Source: Stenotrophomonas raiganjensis (SeqCode)
GTDB lineage: Bacteria > Pseudomonadota > Gammaproteobacteria > Xanthomonadales > Xanthomonadaceae
Assembly: GCF_030658505.1 (NCBI RefSeq)
Contig: NZ_JAUTXR010000180.1
Coordinates: 1-64,000 of the forward strand
Reading direction: 5' to 3'
Length of the DNA stretch: 64,000 nt
Shown here: positions 1 through 10,348 of the stretch, piece by piece
How the letters are laid out: every line of letters begins with the position of its first letter
How positions within the stretch are numbered: position 1 is the first letter of the stretch
Notes under the pieces: model-generated
What the model was told of the DNA's origin: nothing
The model's input: only the letters and a program-made list of their open reading frames with translations
The model's database searches: none
Program-made: the position numbers and the translations under genes

Positions 1-45
1 CTCGGCTCTACAGGAAAAATCATTCCCGCGTGGCTGAAAACCCTC

Positions 46-310
46 ATCCACGCATGGCGTAGATCTACTGTGTCGACCAAGGTCGACACCCACCAACAGC
101 AGTGCAGTACGCAGTCCCGGCAGATCGCGGGAACCTGTCGAGGGCGGGGGGGGGGGGGGCGTGAGGGCCTGGGATGGGGCGCCCGACGCGACAGGGGCCG
201 ACCTCCCCCCCCCCCCCCCCCCCCCCCCACCCCGCCTCCCCTCAGGAAGCCAGCTTTTGACGTTGACGTTGCTTCGGCTTCTGCGGGTGCAGGGCGCAGC
301 CCTGCCGAAC
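46..310 (+). repeat. Composite palindromic repeat element, copy 1 (with G14 and C24 runs)
   Basis: This fills most of the gene-free stretch before hda. In order it holds the palindrome ATCCACGCATGGCGTAGAT (46-64), a GTGTCGAC...GTCGACAC palindrome (70-89), CTGTCGAGGGCGGGG running into 14 G (146-159), a 24-C run (205-228) followed by ACCCCGCC, then AGCTTTTG (252-259), two ACGTTG hexamers (260-271) and a REP-like GC palindrome ending near 305. The same order of parts recurs near 18.1-18.3 kb (inverted) and 31.6-31.8 kb. I see no gene in 1-318. Confidence 0.75.
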
Positions 311-318
311 AACATCCC

Positions 319-1026
319 TCAGTAACGCGGCCGGCCTTCTTCCAGCACCTGGCGCAGGAACGGCACGGTGATCCGCCGTTTCGCCGCCAGCGACTCGCGG
401 TCCAGCCAGTCCAACAGCGTGATCAACCCACCCAGCTCGCGCCCGGTATGCGACAGCAGCCACTCGATGGCCGCCTCGTCGATCGCCAGGCCCCGCCGCA
501 GCGCACGCTCGCGCAGTACCGCCGCACGGCCTTCCTCGTCCAGCGGCTGCAACAGCACGCGCACGCACTGGCCCAGCCGCGAGCGCAGGTCGGGCAGGAC
601 CAGGCCCAGTTCGCCTGGCGCCTTCTGCGCCGTGTACAGCACGGTCACGCCCGCAGCGCGCGCGCGGTTGTGGAAATCAAACAGCGCGATCTCGTCCTCG
701 CGGTTGCCGGCGACCTCATCCAGGCCATCCAGCGCCACCAGTTCGCGCGCTTCCAGCCCATCGAGCGCCGCGCGCACGCGGCCGGCGGCGCTGGCCAGCG
801 GCACGTACGTCGGCAGCCGCCCGGCCTGCTCTGCACTGGAACACGTCGCCAGCGCCTGGTGGGTCTTGCCGGTGCCCGCCGCGCCTTCCAGGTAGACCCA
901 GTCGTGGCTGGCGCCGACCGCGATCGCGCGCAGCTGCGCCAGCGCACCATCCGGCGCGCCGATGAAGGTCTCCAAGCGCTGGTCCCGCGGGTAATGCAGG
1001 GCCAGCGGCAGTTGCGGCACACCCAT
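319..1026 (-). CDS. hda: DnaA regulatory inactivator Hda
   Basis: AAA+ protein of 235 residues that works with the DNA-loaded beta clamp to stimulate ATP hydrolysis by DnaA after initiation. The N-terminus carries QLPLAL (residues 5-10), a clamp-binding motif, and Walker A GAAGTGKT (48-55). It has DnaA-like AAA+ lid segments but no DnaA DNA-binding domain, and the length fits Hda. The ATG chosen shares one base with the TGA of the permease gene upstream (TGATG), so translation is probably coupled; a GTG one codon earlier is possible. Last gene of a leftward set of three. Confidence 0.93.
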   Translation of the reverse strand: MGVPQLPLALHYPRDQRLETFIGAPDGALAQLRAIAVGASHDWVYLEGAAGTGKTHQALATCSSAEQAGRLPTYVPLASAAGRVRAALDGLEARELVALDGLDEVAGNREDEIALFDFHNRARAAGVTVLYTAQKAPGELGLVLPDLRSRLGQCVRVLLQPLDEEGRAAVLRERALRRGLAIDEAAIEWLLSHTGRELGGLITLLDWLDRESLAAKRRITVPFLRQVLEEGRPRY

Positions 1027-2195
1027 CACTTCAGGTCGGGGCCCTTGTCATCCGGAATGATGATATGGGGCTGGTCAACCACGCCATCAAGCACGATCGC
1101 CGGCTTCTCGCCCACGTACAGCTCGCTCTGGCGGTAGCGCTGGTGCGCATAGCGCAGCAGCACGTTGGTCACCGCCGCCACCGGCAGCGCCAGCAGCATG
1201 CCCAGGAAGCCGAACAGCTGGCCACCGGCCATCACCGCGAAGATCACCGCTACCGGGTGCAGGCCGATCTTGTCACCGACGATGCGCGGGGTCAGCACAT
1301 AGCTCTCCAGCAGCTGGCCCACGGTGAACACCACGCCCACCAGGATCAGCAGCTTCAGGTCGAAGCCCTGCGCCTGCACCAGTGCGGCAATGATCGCCAT
1401 CAGGATGCCGGTGGTCGCGCCCAGGTACGGAATGAAGCTGATCAGGCCGGCAATCAGGCCGATCAGCAGGCCGAGCTTGAGGCCGACCAGCGACAGGCCG
1501 CCGGCATAGATCACGCCCAGCGCCAGCATCACCAGGAACTGGCCACGGATGAACGCGCCCAGCACGTCGTTGGACTCACGCGCCAGCGCACTGATGGTGC
1601 CGATCTGGTTGCGCGGAATCACCGAGGCCACCCGCTCGACCAGCTTGTCCCAGTCGCGCAGGAAGTAGAACGCCAGGATCGGCAGCAGCAGGATGTTGAC
1701 CACCCAGGTCACCATCGCAAAGCCCGAGCGCGAGACGTAGCCCATGAACGTGGTGGCGAAGCCGCCAGCCTGCTGCCAATGGCTGCGCACCCATTCGATC
1801 AGGCGATCCGGGTCCAGCCACTGCATCACCTCCAGCCCGGTCTTCTGCTCGAACCAGGGAATTCCCTTTTCCATCAGCCACGCCTGTGCCTGCGGCGCGA
1901 CTGCGATCAAGGTGGTGATCTGGCGCTCGATCATCGGCACCAGCACCAGCAGCAGCGCCACGATCACCAGCACCATCGCCACGAACACCAGCACCACGCC
2001 GGTCATCCGCGAGCGCCCGGTGGCCTCGATGCGGTCCACCAGGGGGTCACCCAGCCAGGCCAGCGCCAGCGCCAGCACGAACGGCGTCAGGATCGGCGCC
2101 AGCAGCCATACGACCCAGCCGACCAGGCCGGCAAACAGGATGTACTTCAGACGGCGCAGGAACTGCGCGATTTCCGCTTCCGGGGTCAAAGTCAT
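1026..2195 (-). CDS. AI-2E family transporter (PerM-like permease)
   Basis: Integral inner-membrane protein of 389 residues with the AI-2E/PerM layout: paired N-terminal membrane helices (about residues 15-60), a soluble segment that includes a [17 protein letters not shown] stretch, and a C-terminal block of further helices. Family members have been linked to autoinducer or ion export, but the substrate is not predictable here. Its ATG overlaps the stop of the DUF2066 gene by four bases (ATGA) and its stop overlaps the hda start, so the three genes look like one coupled unit. An adjacent gene for this permease is common in gammaproteobacteria. Confidence 0.88.
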   Translation of the reverse strand: MTLTPEAEIAQFLRRLKYILFAGLVGWVVWLLAPILTPFVLALALAWLGDPLVDRIEATGRSRMTGVVLVFVAMVLVIVALLLVLVPMIERQITTLIAVAPQAQAWLMEKGIPWFEQKTGLEVMQWLDPDRLIEWVRSHWQQAGGFATTFMGYVSRSGFAMVTWVVNILLLPILAFYFLRDWDKLVERVASVIPRNQIGTISALARESNDVLGAFIRGQFLVMLALGVIYAGGLSLVGLKLGLLIGLIAGLISFIPYLGATTGILMAIIAALVQAQGFDLKLLILVGVVFTVGQLLESYVLTPRIVGDKIGLHPVAVIFAVMAGGQLFGFLGMLLALPVAAVTNVLLRYAHQRYRQSELYVGEKPAIVLDGVVDQPHIIIPDDKGPDLK

Positions 2196-3331
2196 CGCAG
2201 GCGGTACTCGTTGCTGACCGGTGTGGCCACCGGGGTACCGGTGTTGTCGTCGATGGGGGTCGGAAGGGCCGGCAGCGGCGCGCTCGGCACCAGCACGCCG
2301 TTGTCGCCCAGCATGCGGTTGAACCCACCCAGGCCGGTGGTCATTTCCAGGTTCAGCTCCAGCTTGCCGGCCGAGGCGTGCAGCGGGGTGACGTTGCGCA
2401 CCACCGGCACCTCGCGCAGGCCCGCGGCCAGGCGCAGGTAGTCGTCGGCGCTGTTGATGCCGGTGACCATCACGCGGTAGCTCCCGGCCTGGCCGACGGC
2501 GGCACCCGCCTTGGCATAGCGCTTGACCAGCGCGTCGGCAGCGCCATCGGCACCGGCCGCCATCGCGCGCATGGCGTTGGCGTCCTTGCTGGTCCACTTG
2601 TTCAGCTCACGGCCGTTGTCGACGAACACCCAGTCCGCCTGCCAGCCACCGTTGGCACGGTACAGCTTGCCGATCAGCTGCATCGGCGGCGAATAGCGCG
2701 AGGAAGCGCGGGCCACGGCAGCGCTGTCCTGGCGCCAGATGGCACCGGCCAGCGCCTGTTCGGCGGCACCGCCGCTGGGCAGGCCCAGCTTGTAGCCGCG
2801 TTCGATGGCGCGATTCAGCAACGGGCGAGCGGCATTGGCCTGCTGCACGCTGACCAGGCGCGGACCGCTGCCATCGTCCACGGCCAGCCACAGCACCGGC
2901 TTCGGTCGCGGTTGCGGCCACAGCGGCAGGCCCAGGGCCGACACCAGGGAATCGACGTCGTCCTCGCGGAAGCGGGCCACCAGCAGGGTACGGAAGCTGG
3001 GGGCGCCACTGGCGCTCACGCTCTGGTCCTGCTTGTAGTCGTAGCTGGCCACGTAATCCTTGGCGTTGCGCAGCGCCTGCACCACACCGGGGCGGGACAT
3101 GACGCTGCGATCACCGGACAACTTGCCCAGTACCACGCTCAGCGCACGGGCCAGGGCACCGTTGCGGTCGGCTTCGGCCTGGCTGTTGACGGGCACTTCG
3201 GCCTCGTACGCGCCAGTGGCGGTGGCAACATCACCCTCGGTTCGCAGGCCGCTCTGGGCCATCGTGGCCACCGGCAGGCTCAGCGCAAGGAGCAGGGTCA
3301 GAATCAGGCTGCGGCGCATCAGGACATCCAT
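2192..3331 (-). CDS. DUF2066 domain-containing exported protein
   Basis: Protein of about 379 residues with an N-terminal signal peptide ([21 protein letters not shown]) and the DUF2066 fold; function unknown. The start is ambiguous between ATG at 3331 and ATG at 3319, and neither has a strong ribosome-binding site. It is the first gene of the coupled unit with the AI-2E permease and hda, and divergent from purM across about 100 bases. DUF2066 genes often lie between purM and hda, which supports the call but says little about role. Confidence 0.85.
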   Translation of the reverse strand: MDVLMRRSLILTLLLALSLPVATMAQSGLRTEGDVATATGAYEAEVPVNSQAEADRNGALARALSVVLGKLSGDRSVMSRPGVVQALRNAKDYVASYDYKQDQSVSASGAPSFRTLLVARFREDDVDSLVSALGLPLWPQPRPKPVLWLAVDDGSGPRLVSVQQANAARPLLNRAIERGYKLGLPSGGAAEQALAGAIWRQDSAAVARASSRYSPPMQLIGKLYRANGGWQADWVFVDNGRELNKWTSKDANAMRAMAAGADGAADALVKRYAKAGAAVGQAGSYRVMVTGINSADDYLRLAAGLREVPVVRNVTPLHASAGKLELNLEMTTGLGGFNRMLGDNGVLVPSAPLPALPTPIDDNTGTPVATPVSNEYRLR

Positions 3332-3389
3332 TGGCTCGACGTATCCGGGGGAATTGTTGCCCGAATACGGCCTTTGCGCCAATGCGGCC

Positions 3390-3398
3390 TGTTAAAAT
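3390..3398 (+). promoter_or_regulatory. Extended -10 promoter element upstream of purM
   Basis: TGTTAAAAT reads as an extended -10 (TGn plus TAAAAT) 32 bases before the purM GTG. No good -35 hexamer lies 16-18 bases upstream, which is tolerated when an extended -10 is present. Inferred from sequence only. Confidence 0.45.
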
Positions 3399-3430
3399 CG
3401 CCCGTTCAACCCCTGCCAGCGCCGACGCCC

Positions 3431-4489
3431 GTGACCAACACCCCGTCTTCCGCCCCCTCCCCCCTCACCTACCGTGACGCGGGTGTCGACATCGACGCCG
3501 GCAACGAGCTGGTCGAGCGGATCAAGCCCTTGGTCAAGCGCAGCTTCCGTCCGGAAGTGATGGGCGGCCTGGGCGGCTTCGGCGCCCTGTTCGACCTGTC
3601 CAACAAGTACCGCGAGCCGGTGCTGGTGTCCGGTACCGACGGCGTGGGCACCAAGCTGAAGCTGGCCCACCAGCTGAACCGCCACGATACGATCGGCATC
3701 GACCTGGTCGCCATGTGCGTGAACGACGTGCTGGTGCAGGGTGCCGAGCCGCTGTTCTTCCTGGACTATTTCGCCACCGGCAAGCTGGACATCGACACCG
3801 CTGCGGCGGTCGTGGGGGGCATCGCGAACGGCTGCACCGAGGCCGGCTGCGCGCTGATCGGCGGCGAAACCGCTGAAATGCCCGACATGTATGCCCCGGG
3901 CGAGTACGACCTAGCCGGTTTCACCGTGGCCGCAGTCGAAAAGAGCGAACTGAAGGACGGCGCCAGCGTAGCCGCCGGCGACGTGCTGATCGGCATCGCG
4001 TCCTCCGGCCCGCACTCCAACGGCTACTCGCTGGTGCGCCGCATCTACGACCGCGCCGGCCGCCCGGCCGAGCTGGAGCTGGAGGGTGGCGTGAAGCTGG
4101 TGGACGCGCTGATGGCGCCAACCCGCCTGTACGTGAAGCCGATCCTTTCGCTGCTGAAGTCGCACGGCGAGGCCATCCACGGCATGGCCCACATCACTGG
4201 TGGCGGCCTGACCGAGAACATCATCCGCGTGGTACCCGAAGGCCTCGGCCTGGACATCCAGGCCTCGTCCTGGACCCTGCCGCCGGTGTTCCAGTGGCTG
4301 CAGAAGGAAGGCGCGGTGGCCGACAGCGAGATGTGGCGCACCTTCAACTGCGGCATCGGCTTCGTGCTGATCGTGGCCCCGGACCAGGTGGCTGCCGTGT
4401 CCGAGGCGGTCAAGGCACAGGGCCTGGAGCACTGGACCATCGGCCAGGTGGTCACCGTCGAAGGCGCCGAGCGCGTCCACATCGGCTGA
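3431..4489 (+). CDS. purM: Phosphoribosylformylglycinamidine cyclo-ligase PurM
   Basis: AIR synthetase, fifth step of de novo purine synthesis: closes the imidazole ring of FGAM with ATP. The 352-residue protein shows the family blocks [69 protein letters not shown] and the C-terminal [11 protein letters not shown]. The start is GTG at 3431, which gives the usual N-terminus; the open frame extends much further upstream but that part is antisense to the DUF2066 gene. purN lies 1.6 kb downstream, separated by three small membrane protein genes instead of adjoining directly. Confidence 0.96.
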   Translation: MTNTPSSAPSPLTYRDAGVDIDAGNELVERIKPLVKRSFRPEVMGGLGGFGALFDLSNKYREPVLVSGTDGVGTKLKLAHQLNRHDTIGIDLVAMCVNDVLVQGAEPLFFLDYFATGKLDIDTAAAVVGGIANGCTEAGCALIGGETAEMPDMYAPGEYDLAGFTVAAVEKSELKDGASVAAGDVLIGIASSGPHSNGYSLVRRIYDRAGRPAELELEGGVKLVDALMAPTRLYVKPILSLLKSHGEAIHGMAHITGGGLTENIIRVVPEGLGLDIQASSWTLPPVFQWLQKEGAVADSEMWRTFNCGIGFVLIVAPDQVAAVSEAVKAQGLEHWTIGQVVTVEGAERVHIG

Positions 4490-4511
4490 GCCCGCTACCC
4501 AAGGAGCCCGC

Positions 4512-4997
4512 ATGGACGCAACGCCCCCCTTGCCGCCCGCCCCCGTGCCGCCGCTGGCGACGGCCGCGGCGTTCAGCGCCCAGGACGCCGACCACCTGCG
4601 CATGCTGTCCATCGCGCACTACGTGGTGGGCGCGCTGATCGCGCTGTTCTCGATGATCTTCATCCTCCACATCGTGCTGGGCATCAGCGCGCTCACCGGC
4701 CATCTGCCGATGAATTCCGATGGCCAGCCTTCGTCGCCGGCCGAACAACGCCTGTTCGGCTGGATGTTCACCCTCATCGGCTGCGCCATCGTGTTCGGCG
4801 GTGTCACGCTGGGCGCATGTGTCGCGTACGCGGGTCGCTGCCTGGCCCGGCGTCGGCGCTACCTGCTGTGCCTGATCGTGGCGGGCCTGGCCTGCCTGTT
4901 CGCACCGGTCGGCACCGTGCTGGGGGTGTTCAGCCTGATCACCCTGCTGCGCCCACAGGTGAAGGCGGCCTTCGACCTTCCCGCCCCCCCCCCATGA
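4512..4997 (+). CDS. Small integral membrane protein, unknown function
   Basis: A 161-residue protein with a proline-rich N-terminus (about 1-18), a histidine-containing segment RMLSIAHYVVGAL, and three to four predicted membrane helices. It resembles short multi-helix membrane proteins of Xanthomonadaceae, but I cannot name the family. An AAGGAG ribosome-binding site precedes the ATG. It follows purM by 22 bases, and its stop overlaps the next start by four bases (ATGA). Confidence 0.8.
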   Translation: MDATPPLPPAPVPPLATAAAFSAQDADHLRMLSIAHYVVGALIALFSMIFILHIVLGISALTGHLPMNSDGQPSSPAEQRLFGWMFTLIGCAIVFGGVTLGACVAYAGRCLARRRRYLLCLIVAGLACLFAPVGTVLGVFSLITLLRPQVKAAFDLPAPPP

Positions 4998-5416
4998 CCG
5001 CCCCCGGCAATCCCCCGCCGTTGCCGCAGCAGACCCTTGCGCAACTGCAGCTGGCCAGCCACCTGCAGACGCTGAAGGTGCTGTTCTACGCACTGGCCGG
5101 CTTCCACTGGATTGCGGCTGCGGCCTTCCTCGGCCTCATCGGCCTGGTGCCGCACTCACGCGGGCTGGACGATGCATCGGTGCTGGCAAGGGTCTACGCG
5201 TCCATCGCCGTGCTGGCCGCCGTGCTGGGCTTCGTGCAGCTGCATACCGCGCGCCTGCTGTCACGCCGCACTGGCCTGGCCTGGTGCCAGCGCGCGGCCT
5301 GGCTGGGTGTGCTGGCCGGGCCGTTGGGCATGGCATTGACCGCCTATGCCTGGGTCTTCCTCGGCAAGCCGGAAATGGCCGCACTGTTCGACCGCGGCGA
5401 CCACCTCAGCGTCTGA
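4994..5416 (+). CDS. Small integral membrane protein, unknown function
   Basis: A 140-residue protein with four predicted membrane segments, roughly at residues 27-47, 55-80, 90-105 and 108-128. Similar size and layout to the preceding gene (short polar N-terminus, then a QLQLASHLQTLKVLFYALAGFHW stretch comparable to its LRMLSIAHYVVGAL), so the two may be diverged tandem duplicates. Start overlaps the upstream stop (ATGA), implying coupled translation. Function not recognised. Confidence 0.78.
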   Translation: MTAPGNPPPLPQQTLAQLQLASHLQTLKVLFYALAGFHWIAAAAFLGLIGLVPHSRGLDDASVLARVYASIAVLAAVLGFVQLHTARLLSRRTGLAWCQRAAWLGVLAGPLGMALTAYAWVFLGKPEMAALFDRGDHLSV

Positions 5417-5456
5417 GCCGACTGGCAGACGACCGCCCTTTCCTGATCGACCCGAC

Positions 5457-6119
5457 ATGTCCTCGCCTGCCCTCCCCAGCACTGCCTCGCCCAACGCCCA
5501 CCGCTTCTCCGGCCCGAAGAAGCTGGCCTTCGCCGCTGTGCTGGCGGTGTTCGCGATCAGCTGGATCCAGCCGCTGTGGCCAACCGAGCAGGCCCTGCAC
5601 AGCACCCTGACCGTGGTCGGGCTCGGCGCACTGCTCTGGATTGACCGCCGCGGCAGCTGGCTCGGCAATGGCGCGTTCATCGCGATCTGCGGCTTCATCG
5701 CCCTGCACTGCGTGGCGGCGCGCTGGCTGTATTCCAACGTGCCCTACGACGCCTGGGCGCAGGCCCTGACCGGCTGGTCGCCGAATGCCGCCTTCGGCTG
5801 GCAGCGCAACCATTTCGACCGCCTCATCCATTTCCTGTTCGGTGCCTGCTTCACTCCGGCGCTGCTGCAGCTGGCCCGCCATGCGTGGCCGGCGCTGCGC
5901 CTGGGCCAGGCCTTCACGCTGGCGGTAATGACGGTGATGTGCGCCAGCCTGGTCTACGAGTGGTTCGAGTGGGCGATCGCGCTGGCGTTGTCACCGGATG
6001 CCGCCGAGGCCTACAACGGCCAGCAGGGCGACATGTGGGACGCGCATGCCGACATGCTGATGGCCACCGTGGGCAGCCTGCTGACCTGGCCGCTGGTCCG
6101 CCGGAGTGCCCTGCAATGA
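5457..6119 (+). CDS. DUF2238 (YjdF-like) membrane protein
   Basis: A 220-residue inner-membrane protein with five to six predicted helices and the motifs NHFDRLIHFLFG and YEWFEWAIAL with GDMWDAHADML, characteristic of the DUF2238/YjdF family. The family is of unknown function; the conserved acidic, aromatic and histidine residues in the helices suggest a membrane catalytic or ion-handling role, which is inference. Its last bases overlap the purN start (ATGA), so it is translationally coupled to purN. Confidence 0.87.
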   Translation: MSSPALPSTASPNAHRFSGPKKLAFAAVLAVFAISWIQPLWPTEQALHSTLTVVGLGALLWIDRRGSWLGNGAFIAICGFIALHCVAARWLYSNVPYDAWAQALTGWSPNAAFGWQRNHFDRLIHFLFGACFTPALLQLARHAWPALRLGQAFTLAVMTVMCASLVYEWFEWAIALALSPDAAEAYNGQQGDMWDAHADMLMATVGSLLTWPLVRRSALQ

Positions 6120-6775
6120 CCACGCCCACCCGCATCGCCGTGCTCGCCTCTGGCCGCGGCAGCAACCTGCAGGCCATCCTCGAGGCCATTGCCGCCGGCC
6201 ACCTGCCCGCCGAGGTGGTCGGCGTGTTCTCCGACCGCCCCGGCGCCCAGGCCCTGCAGCGCGTCGCACCGCCCCTGCGCTGGGCGCATGCGCCGAAGGC
6301 GTTCAGCGACCGCGCCGCCTACGAGCAGGCACTGGGCGATGCACTTGCCGCGGTGCAGCCGGACTGGATCGTCTGCGCCGGCTACATGCGCATCCTTGGC
6401 GCAGCCTTCGTGCAGCGCTTCAATGGCCGCCTGGTCAACATCCATCCGTCGCTGCTGCCGCTGCACAAGGGCCTGGACACGCATGCACGGGCGCTGCAGG
6501 CCGGTGATGCCGAGCACGGTGCCAGCGTGCACCTGGTGGTACCGGAACTGGATGCCGGTGCCGTGCTCGCGCAGGCGCGGGTCCCGGTGCTGCCCGGCGA
6601 TGACGCAGACGGCCTGGCTGCACGCGTGCTGGCGGTGGAGCATCCGCTGCTGATCGCCACCCTGCAGCTGCTGTGCACTGGCCGCCTGGCTGAACGGGAG
6701 GGCCAGCCGCAACTGGACGGTCACCCCCTGTTTAAGCCGATGGCCCTAGATTCCGCCGGGAACCTGAACCGGTAA
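6116..6775 (+). CDS. purN: Phosphoribosylglycinamide formyltransferase PurN
   Basis: GAR transformylase, third step of purine synthesis, using 10-formyl-tetrahydrofolate. 219 residues. The N-terminal phosphate-binding block is IAVLASGRGSNLQAI; the active-site block VNIHPSLLPLHKGLDTHARAL supplies the conserved Asn and His, and the SVHLVVPELDAGAVLAQ block holds the catalytic Asp. The start is the ATG overlapping the DUF2238 stop, matching the usual N-terminus. Together with purM it brackets the small membrane protein genes. Confidence 0.95.
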   Translation: MTTPTRIAVLASGRGSNLQAILEAIAAGHLPAEVVGVFSDRPGAQALQRVAPPLRWAHAPKAFSDRAAYEQALGDALAAVQPDWIVCAGYMRILGAAFVQRFNGRLVNIHPSLLPLHKGLDTHARALQAGDAEHGASVHLVVPELDAGAVLAQARVPVLPGDDADGLAARVLAVEHPLLIATLQLLCTGRLAEREGQPQLDGHPLFKPMALDSAGNLNR

Positions 6776-6842
6776 CGCCCATGCACACGCCCCGCTGACT
6801 GCGGGGCTGGCATCCTGCCCCCTCCTGCGGTCCCTGTCCTCC

Positions 6843-7664
6843 ATGAAGACCACGACCCTGCTGTCCACTTCACTGCTGCTGTCGCTTGCCGTGCTTCCCG
6901 GCGTGGGCTGGGGCCAGGCGCAACCGCCTGCGGCCCCTGCGCAGCCGGCCCAGGTGGCACAGCCGCCCGCCGAACCGGCCGTGCCGATGCCGCCGGCGCT
7001 GGCCTGGGAGCCGCCGCCGCTGCAGCCGTTCACCGCGACCTACCAGGCCTTCTACAAGAGCAAGGAGGCCGGCGACGCCAGCATGCAGGTCACCCATACC
7101 GGCGGCAACCAGTGGCGGGTGGACATGCAGGTGGTCGGCCGCCGCGGCTTTGCCAGCGTGCTGGGCCTGAACATCGAGCAGAGCACCGTGTTCGAAGAGC
7201 GGGGTGGCACCTATGCGCCGCTCAGCCAGAGCACGGTGCGCAAGGGCCTGTTCCTGGGCAAGAAGGCGGTCGGCACCTACAACTGGCAGGCCGGTACCGC
7301 GCAGTGGACCGGCGACGTCAAGAAGGAACGTGCGCAGCCGATTCCGCTGCAGCCCGGTGACCAGAGCGCGCTGTTGATCAACCTGGCGATCATGCGCGAT
7401 GCCCGTCCCGGTGCCACCATGCACTACCGCTACGTGGACATGGGCAAGGTCCGCCAGCACGACTACCAGGCCGCACCGCAGACCGAGAACGTCGAAGTCG
7501 GCGACCTGTCCTACAACGCGCTGCGGGTCTACCGGACCAACGGCGGCAACAACGAAACCATCCTCTGGATCGCCAACGGTGTCCCCACCCCGGTGCGCAT
7601 CCTGCAACGCGAAGACGGCGAAGACCGCGTCGACCTGCGCCTGATCGAATACCAAGGAGTCTGA
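6843..7664 (+). CDS. DUF3108 domain-containing exported protein (first of pair)
   Basis: A 273-residue protein with a signal peptide (about residues 1-23), an alanine/proline-rich linker (about 24-60) and a DUF3108 domain from about residue 62 to the end (FTATYQAFYKSKEAGDASMQV, later SALLINLAIMRD and YNALRVYRTNGGNNETILWI). Predicted periplasmic beta-rich protein; function unknown. The next gene starts two bases after its stop and encodes a paralogue. Confidence 0.85.
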   Translation: MKTTTLLSTSLLLSLAVLPGVGWGQAQPPAAPAQPAQVAQPPAEPAVPMPPALAWEPPPLQPFTATYQAFYKSKEAGDASMQVTHTGGNQWRVDMQVVGRRGFASVLGLNIEQSTVFEERGGTYAPLSQSTVRKGLFLGKKAVGTYNWQAGTAQWTGDVKKERAQPIPLQPGDQSALLINLAIMRDARPGATMHYRYVDMGKVRQHDYQAAPQTENVEVGDLSYNALRVYRTNGGNNETILWIANGVPTPVRILQREDGEDRVDLRLIEYQGV

Positions 7665-7666
7665 GC

Positions 7667-8350
7667 ATGAACCCCCTGACCCGCCCCCTCACCTGGATCG
7701 CCGCTGCGGCACTGACCGTGGCCAGCCTGCCGGCCATGGCGCTGGAACCGTTCAAGGCCGACTACCTGGCCAGCTACATGGGCATGCAGGCCAACGGCAC
7801 GATGACCCTGTCCAGCGAAGGTGCCAACAAGTGGCGCTACAGCCTGCAGGTGAAGAACCAGCTGGCCGACCTCAGCCAGAGCACGGTGTTCGAGGAAGTG
7901 CGTGGCCAGCTGCGCCCGCTCAGCAGCCAGGACCGTTCGGCACTGCTGGTGAAGAAGCGCAATGTGCAGGCCAACTACAACTGGACCAGCAACCAGGCTA
8001 CCTGGACCGGCGACATCAAGCCTGATCGCGCTGGACCGATTGCGCTGAAGGCCGGCGACATGGATGCGCTGCTGATCAACCTGGCGATCGCCCGCGACCT
8101 GGCCGCCGGCAAGCCGCTGACCTATCGCATGGTCGACGAAGGCCGGATCAAGAACATGACCTACCGGGTGGTCGGCAAGGAATCGATCACCGTGGGCGGC
8201 AAGAGCTACGAGGCCACCAAGGTCTCGCGTGCCGACGGCAACAAGGAGCTGATCGCCTGGATCGTGCCGGAGTTCCCGGTGCCGGCGCGCATGCTGCAGC
8301 GTGAGAGCGGCCGCGATGCGCTGGACCTGACCATCAAGGCGATGAACTGA
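7667..8350 (+). CDS. DUF3108 domain-containing exported protein (second of pair)
   Basis: A 227-residue protein with a signal peptide ending near residue 25 (LPAMA|LEPF) followed directly by a DUF3108 domain, without the proline-rich linker of its neighbour. The two align over most of the domain (LSQSTVFEE, YNWTSNQATWTGDIK versus YNWQAGTAQWTGDVK, ALLINLAI.RD), so they are clearly tandem duplicates. An AAGGAG ribosome-binding site lies within the end of the upstream gene. Often found after purN in this group; role unknown. Confidence 0.87.
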   Translation: MNPLTRPLTWIAAAALTVASLPAMALEPFKADYLASYMGMQANGTMTLSSEGANKWRYSLQVKNQLADLSQSTVFEEVRGQLRPLSSQDRSALLVKKRNVQANYNWTSNQATWTGDIKPDRAGPIALKAGDMDALLINLAIARDLAAGKPLTYRMVDEGRIKNMTYRVVGKESITVGGKSYEATKVSRADGNKELIAWIVPEFPVPARMLQRESGRDALDLTIKAMN

Positions 8351-8353
8351 GCG

Positions 8354-8423
8354 GTAGCGCCGGGCAATGCCCGGCGGATTTTCGTTCCGCGCTACGCGCT
8401 CGCCGGGCACGGCCCGGCGCTAC
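8354..8423. repeat. GTAG-type REP pair, inverted
   Basis: Two GTAG-headed palindromes face each other: GTAGCGCCGGGCAATGCCCG at the left, and its diverged inverse ending in CTAC at 8420-8423. This is the head-on dimer layout of S. maltophilia GTAG REPs, just after the second DUF3108 gene. Confidence 0.8.
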
Positions 8424-8432
8424 CGTAAAGAA

Positions 8433-8456
8433 ACGCCCGCTTTCGCGGGCGTTTTC

Positions 8457-8458
<2 letters not shown>
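8433..8458. terminator. Bidirectional intrinsic terminator
   Basis: An 8-bp perfect stem (ACGCCCGC / GCGGGCGT) with a TTTC loop, followed by TTTCTTAT on the plus strand and preceded by an A-rich stretch that serves the minus strand. It sits between the convergent DUF3108 and EF-hand genes. Confidence 0.8.
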
Positions 8459-10063
<1,605 letters not shown>

Positions 10064-10294
10064 TCAGCCGGCTTCGGCCGGGGTCACGGTTTTCAGCGCC
10101 AGCGCATGGATCGCGCCGCCCATCAGGTCGCCCAGCGTGGCGTACACCATGCGGTGGCGGGCCAGCGGCATCTTGCCGGCGAAGGCCTCGCAGACCACGG
10201 TCGCTTCGAAATGCACGCCATCGTCGCCCTGCACGTCGGCGCGGGCGCCAGGCAGGCCGGTTTCGATCAGATTGCGGATGGTGTCGGCGTCCAA
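10064..10294 (-). CDS. BolA family protein (IbaG-like), TTG start
   Basis: A 76-residue BolA/IbaG-type protein, generally partners of monothiol glutaredoxins in iron-sulfur or envelope homeostasis. The conserved helix-loop block FEATVVCEAFAGKMPLARHRMVYATLGDLM with the C-terminal GGAIHALALKT fits the family. The only start giving full length is TTG at 10294, with AGGA nine bases upstream and an in-frame TAG just before it, so a longer ATG start is excluded. It precedes murA and is divergent from kdsD across 54 bases. Confidence 0.9.
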   Translation of the reverse strand: MDADTIRNLIETGLPGARADVQGDDGVHFEATVVCEAFAGKMPLARHRMVYATLGDLMGGAIHALALKTVTPAEAG

Positions 10295-10348
10295 CGGGCT
10301 TTCCTAATAAAATGTACGTCCATTCTACTTCCGCTGCGTGGCGTCCGC

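Noticed and set aside
70..1137. Long plus-strand open frame at the start of the window
   Set aside because: It reads through the G/C homopolymers and then antisense to hda; composition is Arg/Gln-rich with no family motif. A shadow of hda plus repeat DNA.
2378..3430. N-terminal extension of the purM frame
   Set aside because: Antisense to the DUF2066 gene and not protein-like; PurM homology begins at the GTG at 3431.
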